Shown: positions 1 through 6,548, counted from the stretch's first letter. The stretch is 6,781 nucleotides of DNA from Flavobacterium sp. (GCA_030151255.1 JASLED010000095.1:1-6781), one strand, 5' to 3'. Program-made: numbers and translations. Notes: generated by a model from the letters alone, not told the origin.

Positions 1-542
1 AACAGCTGTTTTAGTATCTGGAACATATTACGCAACACAAACATTAAATGGTTGCGAAAGTGTTGATCGAGCAGAAGTAGTTGTAACCATTTATAATACA
101 CCAGCTCCAACAGCAACAGCACAATCATTTTGTATTGCTGAAAATAAGACGATTGGTGATTTAGTAGCCAATGGAACGGATGTACAATGGTATGCAGTTG
201 AAACAGACGGCACAACCTTAGCTTCAACAGCTGTTTTAGTATCTGGAACGTATTACGCAACACAAACATTAAATGGTTGCGAAAGTGTTGATCGAGCAGA
301 AGTAGTTGTAACCATTTACAATACACCAGCTCCAACAGCAACAGCACAATCATTTTGTATTGCTGAAAATAAGACGATTGGTGATTTAGTAGCAAACGGA
401 ATGGATGTAAAATGGTACGATGTAGCAACAGGCGGCACAGCCTTAGCTTCAACAGCTGTTTTGGTATCTGGAAGTTATTACGCAACACAAATATTAAACG
501 GTTGCGAAAGTGTTGACCGAACAGAAGTAGTTGTAACTATTT
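1..542 (+). repeat. 225-bp tandem repeat encoding Ig_7-like domains
   Basis: Copies begin at 1, 226 and 451, with a period of exactly 225 bp (75 codons), so copy-number changes keep the reading frame. Copies 1 and 2 are about 94-95% identical at the DNA level, with most differences clustered in the last third. Copy 3 matches for about 92 bp and then gives way to unique sequence near 542. The array runs off the left edge, so the total copy number is unknown. The near-identity suggests recent duplication or gene conversion, and such arrays are prone to assembly collapse. Confidence 0.95.
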
Positions 543-2995
543 CTGATATGAATATTTTAGAAAATCTAACATCTGTAATATGTAATGGTGCTGCAACAGG
601 GAAAATAAATTTAGTTGTAACAGGAGGAATAGCTCCTTATTATTATAGTTGGAGTAATGGTGCCATTACTTCTACAATAGATAACTTATTTGCAGGACAT
701 TATACGGTAACCATTAAAGATAGTATAGGATGTGAAATAACTCAAGATTTTGTTATCACAGAACCTTTTATAGTTTCATCTCCAGTTACTAGTACTTCAG
801 TTGTTTACTCTTACGGAGATACAGCTACCGCATTGACAGCCACCGCAGATTCTGGAAATACAATATTGTGGTATACCAATGCTATAGGTGGCGTAGGAAG
901 TAATGTTGCTCCAGTTCCATCTACAACAATAGTAGGACAGCAAAAATATTGGGTAAGTCAAATTACAGTTAATGGTTGTGAGAGTGCTAGAAGCGAGGTA
1001 GTTGTATTAATAAAAAAAGCAATACTTACTTTAACAGTAAATAATGGACAACATAAATTTTATGGTAATGCAAATCCTGTGTATACTTACGTGATAAACG
1101 GATTTAAAGGTACAGATAATAGCAGTATTGTTACAGGAACTCTAGATAGAATTGCTGGAGAAAACGTGGGTACTTATGCTATACTTCAAGGTGGTATTCA
1201 AGCAGGTATAAATTATGATATTGATTTTAAATCTGCCAATTTTACTATAAATCCTGCACTTTTAACCGTTATACCTACTTCAGGACAAAATAAAGTATAC
1301 GGAAGTGTTGATCCAATATATACATATAGTATAACAGGTTTTGTATTAGGAGATAACGCATCAGTTGTAACAGGAAATTTATCTCGTCAACTTGGCGAAA
1401 ATACAGGAAATTACATCTATACTATGGGTAATCTTTCTACTGTTAATAACAATTATGTATTCAATATAACATCTGAATATTTTAGTATAACACCAGCTCC
1501 GTTATCAGTTGATGTTACACTGGGTCAAAAAAAGACTTTTGGTACAAATGATCCACTTTTAAGCTATACTGTTAGCGGATTGGTAAATGGAGATTCAAAA
1601 TCTACTGTTTTTAGTGGAAGTTTAAAACGTGAACCAGGAGAAAATGTTGGTTTGTATTCAATTGGTCAAGGAAGTTTACAAACTAATACTAATTATCAAT
1701 TGATTAGTTTTAAAGGAAGTGATTTTGAGATAGTTAAAACTGTAATTAAAGGACTTCAGTTAATAGGTGAAACGTTTGTTTATGATGCACAGCCAAAATC
1801 ATTATCAGTTATAGGAAATATTGATGCTAATGCCACTATTCAATATACAAATAATAATCAAGTAAATGTAGGTACTTATGATGTTGTAGCAAAAGTTGAT
1901 TATGGTAATAACTACGAAATATTAGAATTACGAGCAATATTGAAAATTGTTGCGGCCGATCAAACTATTGATTTTGAAATAGCTTCTCCAATCATGTTAG
2001 AAGATACGGCTGATTTTAAATTAAATGGAGTAGCTTCATCAGGATTAAAGGTAAGTTATAGCTACCGTTTTATAGAAAATGAACCAATTGCTCTTGATGA
2101 ATTAGGCAATGTTAGTTTATTAAGTCCAGGAGTGGTAGAAATTACAGCTCATCAGCCAGGAAATAATAACTATAATATGGCTAAACCTGTGAGTCGTACC
2201 CTTGTAGTTCACAGTAAAGATAGTAGCATTTGGAATTTATATATTGATGATGAAAAAATAAACAAACCTGCTAATACTGTTCACCTAATAAAAGGATGCG
2301 ATGGCACACTTTCTAATTATGTCGAAGTAAGAATAGATACTCAAATAGGTGCAATTGTACATCCATCAAATGTATTTACTATTTCTACTCCAGATTACGG
2401 AAAGTACGAACAAGAAATAGAAGTTATATCGGCGAATGGCGAGCATCGTCAAACGTATAAAGTTATCATAGAGAAGCGCATGCCGTGGGAAAAGATTTTA
2501 ATGCAGAAATACGATAATTTGGTTTTTGTAAATAATAATCCAGAAACAAATGGAGGTTATAAATTTGTGCGTTTTCATTGGTATAAAAACGGAAAGAAAG
2601 TAGGAGATGGTCAAGCATTTTCAGAAGGACCTACAACTCAAGATTTACTAGATCCAAACGCTGAATATCACGCAGTGCTTTATACAGATGATGGTAAAAT
2701 ATATACAACATGTTCAATAGATATTAAACAGAAACACAATTATTCATTAAGTGTGTATCCAAATCCAGTATCAAAAAATCAACTGCTTCAAGTTAGGTTT
2801 GATTATCCTATAGATGAATTTGAAATTACAGAATATACAATTTATAACACTATAGGACAATTTGTTAAAAAAGGATATTTAGAACAATCGATTTCAACAA
2901 TTGATTTACCATCAATATTACCAGTAGGTACTTATATTATGTTGATGAAAGTTAAAGGAGAATATAAATCTGTTCGTTTTATAGTAACTCCATAA
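1..2995 (+). CDS. Giant modular T9SS-secreted surface adhesin (C-terminal part, N-terminus outside window)
   Basis: The frame is open from the left edge (first full codon at base 2) to the TAA at 2993-2995, giving 997 visible residues. Modules in order by visible residue: a partial Ig_7-like domain (1-32) and two complete 75-residue copies (33-107, 108-182; motifs WY, GG, GTYYATQ, NGCES); one SprB-like repeat (186-255; CNG, GGxxPYYYSWSNG, AGHYTVTIKDSIGC); another Ig_7-like domain (256-339); three MBG_2/YGX-type repeats (340-579; KxYGxxDP, GExxGxY, NYxxxF); an MBG domain (581-651; FVYDAQPKSL, NVGTYDV); a QTI-type Ig-like domain (652-739); a possible cadherin-like sandwich (740-826); a WYKNG region (827-913) often found before sorting domains; and a type A T9SS sorting domain (914-997; LSVYPNPV, GTYIMLMKV). 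This predicts export by T9SS and attachment to or release from the cell surface, probably for adhesion. The ATG at 401 is an internal Met inside a repeat, where the preceding copy has Thr, so it is not the start. The ligand is unknown. Confidence 0.93.
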   Translation, partial: TAVLVSGTYYATQTLNGCESVDRAEVVVTIYNTPAPTATAQSFCIAENKTIGDLVANGTDVQWYAVETDGTTLASTAVLVSGTYYATQTLNGCESVDRAEVVVTIYNTPAPTATAQSFCIAENKTIGDLVANGMDVKWYDVATGGTALASTAVLVSGSYYATQILNGCESVDRTEVVVTISDMNILENLTSVICNGAATGKINLVVTGGIAPYYYSWSNGAITSTIDNLFAGHYTVTIKDSIGCEITQDFVITEPFIVSSPVTSTSVVYSYGDTATALTATADSGNTILWYTNAIGGVGSNVAPVPSTTIVGQQKYWVSQITVNGCESARSEVVVLIKKAILTLTVNNGQHKFYGNANPVYTYVINGFKGTDNSSIVTGTLDRIAGENVGTYAILQGGIQAGINYDIDFKSANFTINPALLTVIPTSGQNKVYGSVDPIYTYSITGFVLGDNASVVTGNLSRQLGENTGNYIYTMGNLSTVNNNYVFNITSEYFSITPAPLSVDVTLGQKKTFGTNDPLLSYTVSGLVNGDSKSTVFSGSLKREPGENVGLYSIGQGSLQTNTNYQLISFKGSDFEIVKTVIKGLQLIGETFVYDAQPKSLSVIGNIDANATIQYTNNNQVNVGTYDVVAKVDYGNNYEILELRAILKIVAADQTIDFEIASPIMLEDTADFKLNGVASSGLKVSYSYRFIENEPIALDELGNVSLLSPGVVEITAHQPGNNNYNMAKPVSRTLVVHSKDSSIWNLYIDDEKINKPANTVHLIKGCDGTLSNYVEVRIDTQIGAIVHPSNVFTISTPDYGKYEQEIEVISANGEHRQTYKVIIEKRMPWEKILMQKYDNLVFVNNNPETNGGYKFVRFHWYKNGKKVGDGQAFSEGPTTQDLLDPNAEYHAVLYTDDGKIYTTCSIDIKQKHNYSLSVYPNPVSKNQLLQVRFDYPIDEFEITEYTIYNTIGQFVKKGYLEQSISTIDLPSILPVGTYIMLMKVKGEYKSVRFIVTP
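1019..1738 (+). repeat. Three diverged MBG_2 (YGX-type) protein repeats
   Basis: Three consecutive units of about 80 residues start near 1019, 1253 and 1493. Each has a beta strand, then GQxKxYG/FG with D/N-P, then Y-T/S-x-x-I/V-x-G-F/L, G-(D/T)-(N/S), a GExxGxY turn and a closing NYxxxF strand. The repetition is clear in protein but diverged in DNA, unlike the 225-bp array upstream, so it is an old duplication. In the known family these modules form stalk-like beta domains of bacterial surface proteins. Confidence 0.8.
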
Positions 2996-2998
2996 AGA

Positions 2999-3050
2999 AA
3001 TAAACCTTGCAGGTAAATAATTAATAAATAGAATACTTGCAAGGTTTATT
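2999..3050 (+). terminator. Hairpin terminator or processing hairpin after the adhesin
   Basis: Arms 2999-3015 and 3034-3050 form a 17-bp stem with one G-U pair and an 18-nt AT-rich loop. The right arm ends in a T-rich run (TTTATTATTGTTT). It starts 3 nt after the adhesin stop codon. No clear Bacteroidetes promoter lies between it and the next gene at 3086, so it may only partly terminate, letting some transcripts continue into the beta-barrel gene. Confidence 0.75.
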
Positions 3051-3085
3051 ATTGTTTGATATAAGTAAAGTAAAAGAAGAATCAC

Positions 3086-3976
3086 ATGAAAATAAACCAT
3101 ATAAAAAGTAATAATTTAACGCACTTCATATTAGTTATTGCATTGTTATTGGGCGTTTTAAGTTATGGTCAATATCGCAGACCTTATATGCCAAAACTAC
3201 ATCAATTTGGAGTTGGCGTTAATGGAGGAATTTATAATTCATTCGGTACAAACTCTTTTGACTTAAAAAGTAAAATACAAGGAGGTTTTGGCTTAGAATT
3301 AGATTATCAATATCAGTTTTCTACCAATAAGAGATGGAGAGCAGGTTTTGGATTAAGTTATGATTATTATAGCATCGGATTTGAAAAAAGAGATTTACAT
3401 AATCAAAAAGAATATATAGATTATGAAGAAATACCTTTTACATTTAAGTATCACGCTGCTAAATATCAAGAAAATTGGACTAATCAACAAATAAGTATTC
3501 CTCTTACAATAGAATACAGTGGTAAAACGCAAACTGCTTTTTATTTTAGAACAGGAGTTAAATATTCCCTGCAATTAAGTAATCAAATGAAAGTTAGTTA
3601 CCATAATTTAAACACATCAGGATATTTTCCATTATCAGATTTGGAGTTAACACAACCCGAATTTTTAGGTTTTGGCAATTTTAAAGATTTTTCTAAAACA
3701 AAAGATATTAAATTAGATAATCGTTTGGCGTGGATAGGCGAAATAGGGATAAAACAAGAATTATTATCAAAACATAAGCTTTATATTGGATTTTATTTTG
3801 ATATTGGGCTCAATGATCAGTTAAAAGGAATAGCAAAATCTGCGAATGATGTATTGATTTATAATCCAGAACCTAATGATGCTTTACATGCAACAAGTTT
3901 CGCTCAGGTTAAAAGTGAAGATAAATTAAATCTTAAAACATACAGTACTGGAGTTAAATTAAGATACGCGTTTTAA
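3086..3976 (+). CDS. Outer-membrane beta-barrel protein, likely partner of the adhesin
   Basis: This encodes 296 residues. Residues 1-28 form a signal peptide: Lys near the start, a hydrophobic core of about 14-25, and cleavage predicted after SYG just before Gln29, the usual Bacteroidetes pattern. The mature part consists of alternating polar/aromatic strands with Gly and Tyr (FGVGVNGGIY, GFGLELDYQYQF, RAGFGLSYDYY, LYIGFYFDIGL) and ends in YSTGVKLRYAF. The terminal Phe is typical of outer-membrane barrels recognised by the BAM complex. It resembles the general 'outer membrane beta-barrel' (OMP_b-brl) family. It lacks the QDPQFSQYM-type opening of PorP/SprF, so it is not called SprF. The ATG at 3086 has the purine-rich run AAAAGAAGAA just upstream. 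It lies 90 nt after the adhesin on the same strand, which suggests a shared role at the surface, such as anchoring or assembly; that role is inferred. Confidence 0.88.
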   Translation: MKINHIKSNNLTHFILVIALLLGVLSYGQYRRPYMPKLHQFGVGVNGGIYNSFGTNSFDLKSKIQGGFGLELDYQYQFSTNKRWRAGFGLSYDYYSIGFEKRDLHNQKEYIDYEEIPFTFKYHAAKYQENWTNQQISIPLTIEYSGKTQTAFYFRTGVKYSLQLSNQMKVSYHNLNTSGYFPLSDLELTQPEFLGFGNFKDFSKTKDIKLDNRLAWIGEIGIKQELLSKHKLYIGFYFDIGLNDQLKGIAKSANDVLIYNPEPNDALHATSFAQVKSEDKLNLKTYSTGVKLRYAF

Positions 3977-4104
3977 AAAAAAGATTAATGTTATTTATAA
4001 TCATTTGTATAGTTTATAAGTTTACGTTTACCATTGTAGATTTGTTTGTTTTATTAAACTAAAATGATTTTACTTTAAATTCGAGGAAATAATAAATAAA
4101 ACAT

Positions 4105-4135
4105 CAAAAGCCCAATGTAATACATTGGGCTTTTG
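4105..4135 (+). terminator. Rho-independent terminator after the beta-barrel gene
   Basis: The 31-nt sequence is a perfect inverted repeat of two 15-nt arms (4105-4119, 4121-4135) around one central base. The real hairpin would be a CCCAAT/ATTGGG core with a loop of about 7 nt, flanked by AAAAG and CTTTTG. It lies 128 nt downstream of the beta-barrel stop codon. The A run on the left and T run on the right would let it work in either direction. Confidence 0.85.
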
Positions 4136-4460
4136 CATAGGAAACAACATATAACATAAATAAAGCTAAAGCTTTATATAGTTCAAATTATAAAAATCAA
4201 ATAACATTAGCTGAATAGCGATTGTTACTGGGATTGTTGAATACAAAATTATATATGAATTTTTATTTATGCTAATTTTATTTCATAAAAAGAATGTAAA
4301 TAAATGGTAATTATTGATGCGAATAGTTAAACGAAACACCATTTTAACTAGTGCTTTTTTAAATAATGTTTAATTTTTTATGCTTATATATTAAGTATGT
4401 AATAAGATTTTACACTAAGGGATATTATATAATTCAAATTTGGATAAAAGGATAGAAAAA
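4136..4460. other. AT-rich intergenic stretch with no recognisable gene
   Basis: I see no credible coding frame, tRNA or rRNA here on either strand. Stops are frequent in all frames. The only local structure is a small TAAAGC-TAAA-GCTTTA hairpin at 4161-4176. It looks like spacer between the plus-strand adhesin locus and the minus-strand pair. Confidence 0.6.
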
Positions 4461-4505
4461 AATAATTTCATTAAAAATAAGGTTAACATTTTTAATGAAA
4501 TTATT
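4461..4505 (-). terminator. Perfect 18-bp inverted repeat, probable terminator of the minus-strand pair
   Basis: Arms 4461-4478 and 4488-4505 are perfectly complementary over 18 bp around a 9-nt loop (AAGGTTAAC). Read on the minus strand, the hairpin lies 48 nt after the stop codon of the small membrane-protein gene and is followed by a T run (complement of the A run at 4456-4462). The stem is very AT-rich, so its strength comes from length rather than GC content. Confidence 0.7.
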
Positions 4506-4553
4506 AAGAAGATCTAAAAGTTATATTTTTTGAAATACATGACATTTTTGTCT

Positions 4554-4808
4554 TTATAAATCATTTGAAAATTCTGAATAGATAGAACGTAAATTAGACG
4601 TAAAATTAGCTTTACTGCTATAATAGTGTAGTAGATAAAGCATGCTACCTAATATTGGAAAAAAGAACAAAATAGTAAAAGTAATAAGATTTTGTCTTTT
4701 TGTTCTTTTTTTTATCTTTTCTAATTTTAGAATTGTAATTATTGCTAATACAACGTTTAGTAAAATTAGGGTATATAGGCCCAAGTTTGAAAAATTATAT
4801 GTATTCAT
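4554..4808 (-). CDS. Small two-helix membrane protein, PLDc_N-like
   Basis: This encodes 84 residues from an ATG at 4806-4808. There are two hydrophobic helices: residues 9-29 (LGLYTLILLNVVLAIITILKL) and 41-63. They are joined by a strongly basic linker (KIKKRTKRQN), which should face the cytoplasm. The second helix carries FFFPILGSMLYLLHYY, which matches the P-x-L-G-x-x-x-Y-L-L pattern of the phospholipase D nuclease N-terminal (PLDc_N) helix pair. No catalytic PLD HKD motif follows, so only the membrane module is present, as in many small stand-alone PLDc_N proteins of unknown role. The start lies 4 nt after the stop codon of the exported-protein gene, so the two are probably co-transcribed. 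A 63-codon frame on the opposite strand (4642-4833) is its shadow. The family assignment is tentative. Confidence 0.7.
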   Translation of the reverse strand: MNTYNFSNLGLYTLILLNVVLAIITILKLEKIKKRTKRQNLITFTILFFFPILGSMLYLLHYYSSKANFTSNLRSIYSEFSNDL

Positions 4809-4812
4809 AGCT

Positions 4813-5277
4813 TTAATTTTGTTTAGTTATTAGTTTGGTACAGTATGCAGTCTTGTTTATACAATTCATTCCATTAGCTGCCGGATAGCAATTTTCGACT
4901 TCAATTGGAAGATAACAATTGTTAGATCCCAATATTAAAAATGAGTTAGTACTATAACTTACTGTAGTTTCGTAAAGTTTTACAATAAGTTTATTTTGTT
5001 TGTTACTTAGTTGTAAAAAATATTCACCGTTAAGTTCTATTACATCAACTTTTGTAAGAACTGTCAGAGATGAAATGTAATTTTGATAGAACTTATTTAA
5101 GTCATCCAACAATTCTTTCTTTTTTTTAATTGGTACAATATCTTTCTGATTATTATTTCTATCAATTCGATACAGATTTACTTCTTTTATTGTAAGCGGT
5201 CTGTATGCAGGAATTGTAGTTTGCGCAATTGTCCAATGAAATTGAAATAGAAAAAAAGAGAAGATTACTTTTTTCAG
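4813..5277 (-). CDS. Exported hypothetical protein with four Cys; non-ATG or disrupted start
   Basis: The frame is open from just after a TGA (5293-5295) to the TAA at 4813-4815. It contains no ATG or GTG. Calling the start at the TTG at 5110-5112 gives only 99 residues and discards an evident signal peptide. Reading further upstream, a CTG at 5275-5277 begins LKKVIFSFFLF, then QFHWTIAQ. This is a typical Bacteroidetes signal peptide with cleavage expected after Ala18, before Gln. From that CTG the protein has 154 residues. The mature part has a lysine-rich stretch (about 51-54), beta-like segments and a C-terminal region with four Cys at about 121, 130, 139 and 146 that could form two disulfides in the periplasm. 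I do not recognise the family. An out-of-frame ATG at 5298-5300 would join this frame if one CT unit were lost, so the gene may be frameshifted, phase-variable or CTG-started. It heads a two-gene unit with the membrane protein. Confidence 0.6.
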   Translation of the reverse strand: MKKVIFSFFLFQFHWTIAQTTIPAYRPLTIKEVNLYRIDRNNNQKDIVPIKKKKELLDDLNKFYQNYISSLTVLTKVDVIELNGEYFLQLSNKQNKLIVKLYETTVSYSTNSFLILGSNNCYLPIEVENCYPAANGMNCINKTAYCTKLITKQN

Positions 5278-5478
5278 AGAGAAGAAATTAGATCAGTCAT
5301 AAGATGTTTTTTAATGTTATTATGTTAAAAATATAAATAATATTTAAAATAAAAAATAAAAATTTGTTTTTTCAATAAAATTACATTTTTATAATTGATT
5401 TTTTAAATAACAATTTTTGTCAAAAAATTTTAAGATTTAAGTGTGAAAAAAATGTAAATATTATTATCATAGATGTTT

Positions 5479-5507
5479 TTTGTGTTTCTATGATTTGCGT
5501 ACATTTG
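5479..5507 (+). promoter_or_regulatory. Bacteroidetes-type promoter of the PurC-like gene
   Basis: A -33 TTTG at 5479-5482 and a -7 TACATTTG at 5500-5507 are separated by 17 nt. The latter is a full match to TAnnTTTG, the known Bacteroidetes primary sigma consensus. Transcription should start around 5512-5515, leaving a very short leader before the ATG at 5529. I see no riboswitch or operator. Confidence 0.75.
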
Positions 5508-5528
5508 TTCCTTAATAACAACACACAT

Positions 5529-6215
5529 ATGAAATTAAAGTATCAAGGAAAAACAAAAGATGTTTTCGATTTAGGGCAAAATCAAGTTCTTTTAAAATTT
5601 AAAGATGACGTAACGGGTACAGATGGTGTTTTTGATCCAGGAGCTAATACTGTTGGATTAACAATTGACGGTGCTGGAAAAAGTGGCTTAAAAATGACAA
5701 CTTACTTTTTCGAAATTTTAAATAATAAAGAAATTCCTACACATTTTATTTCATCTAATATAGATGAAGTTTCCATGATTGTAAAAGAAGCAAAAACCTT
5801 TGGAAAAGGGTTAGAAGTTATTTGTAGATATCGTGCTGTAGGTAGTTTTTTTAGACGATATGGCGATTATTGTACAAATGGTCAAAAATTGGATAGTTTT
5901 GTAGAGTTTACTATAAAAGATGATGAAAGGGGAGATCCTACTATTTCTACAGATGCTTTAGCAATGCTAAATGTATTATCTTATGAAGAAAGCGCAAAAA
6001 TTGTTGAATTAACAAAAACAATTTGTAGAATTGTAAAAGACGAATTAGCAAAGAAAAATCTTGATTTATATGATATTAAATTAGAATTTGGTAGAGATGC
6101 AGCTACAAATGAAATAATATTAATAGATGAAATTTCAGGTGGAAATATGCGTGTTTATCAAAATGAGGAATATATTTCGCCGTTAGATTTAGAAAAGATA
6201 TTTTTAAATAACTAA
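5529..6215 (+). CDS. purC: Divergent short SAICAR synthase-like enzyme (PurC family)
   Basis: This encodes 228 residues. The PurC family joins CAIR and aspartate with ATP to make SAICAR in purine synthesis, in the cytoplasm. Family motifs run in order: YQGKTKDV (5-12), FKDD (24-27), IPTHF (69-73), EVICR...VGS (96-106, with the Arg and Ser expected to bind substrate phosphate), DDERGDP (131-137), DIKLEFG (182-188) and DEIS (200-203) followed by Arg208. Glu186 and Asp200 match the family's metal-binding acids. Differences from textbook PurC are DVTGTDG for DATAFNG, and DEISGG for DEISPD. As I recall, flavobacterial PurC is usually about 315 residues with different motifs, whereas this short form resembles proteins from Clostridia, so it may be a second, transferred copy. 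The start at 5529 is chosen over an in-frame ATG at 5490 because the latter lies inside the promoter and the family begins near the YxGKxKxV motif. It stands alone, with no other purine genes nearby. The substrate is not proven. Confidence 0.85.
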   Translation: MKLKYQGKTKDVFDLGQNQVLLKFKDDVTGTDGVFDPGANTVGLTIDGAGKSGLKMTTYFFEILNNKEIPTHFISSNIDEVSMIVKEAKTFGKGLEVICRYRAVGSFFRRYGDYCTNGQKLDSFVEFTIKDDERGDPTISTDALAMLNVLSYEESAKIVELTKTICRIVKDELAKKNLDLYDIKLEFGRDAATNEIILIDEISGGNMRVYQNEEYISPLDLEKIFLNN

Positions 6216-6234
6216 ACATTAGAATTTTTATAAA

Positions 6235-6274
6235 AATAAACCGTTGTTTTCATAAAAAAAATCAACGGTTTATT
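6235..6274 (+). terminator. Terminator after the PurC-like gene
   Basis: Arms 6235-6246 and 6263-6274 are perfectly complementary over 12 bp, with the core AAACCGTTG/CAACGGTTT. The 16-nt loop is partly self-complementary (TTTT/AAAA). It starts 20 nt after the stop codon. The right arm leads into TTTATTACTTTC. Its outer ends (AATAAACC...GGTTTATT) are the same as those of the hairpin after the adhesin. Confidence 0.8.
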
Positions 6275-6457
6275 ACTTTCAATATAAAGGGATTACTGAT
6301 TATTTGGTATGGTTTCTTAGAAATGTATAAATGCATAAAATAAAATTAGGTTAGATTTTAAATTAAAGGCTTCCTCCTTTCTTTATTTAGAATAATAAGT
6401 GATCAACAATTATATCTTAGATTATCACCGACCGGTATTGCTTATGCGGAAATAAAT

Positions 6458-6493
6458 AAAAAAGCCAACTATAAAAAAATAGTTGGCTTTTTT
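6458..6493 (-). terminator. Perfect bidirectional terminator before the convergent gene
   Basis: Arms 6458-6472 and 6479-6493 pair perfectly over 15 bp around an A6 loop. The AGCCAACT/AGTTGGCT core is flanked by an A run on the left and a T run on the right, so the hairpin can stop transcription from either side. It lies about 55 nt past the stop codon of the minus-strand gene at the right edge, which is its most likely client. Confidence 0.88.
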
Positions 6494-6548
6494 TGTTTAC
6501 TATAAGTGGGTTTTAATCTAAAAGATTCTTGTAAAGGTTAGAAAACGA

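Noticed and set aside
1..542. CRISPR array or non-coding satellite
   Set aside because: Units are 225 bp with no repeat-spacer pattern and encode a continuous Ig_7-like protein.
2918..3100. 60-codon minus-strand frame over the adhesin end and spacer
   Set aside because: It overlaps the sorting domain and the hairpin antisense, has no promoter or start context, and its protein is low-complexity reading of AT-rich DNA.
3086..3976. SprF/PorP-type protein
   Set aside because: The characteristic opening motif of that family after the signal peptide is absent; only a general outer-membrane barrel is supported.
4642..4833. 63-codon plus-strand frame with hydrophobic content
   Set aside because: It is the antisense shadow of the PLDc_N-like gene. 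Poly-T on this strand mimics a membrane helix, and the minus-strand gene has better family and operon support.
5110..5112. TTG as the start of the exported Cys protein
   Set aside because: It would drop a clear signal peptide encoded in the same open frame just upstream.
5412..5429. AATTTTT-GTCA-AAAAATT hairpin as an operator
   Set aside because: A 7-bp A/T-only stem is expected by chance in this very AT-rich divergent region.
5490..5528. Upstream in-frame ATG as the start of the PurC-like protein
   Set aside because: The ATG lies between the -33 and -7 promoter elements, upstream of the expected transcription start, and the extra 13 residues do not belong to the family.
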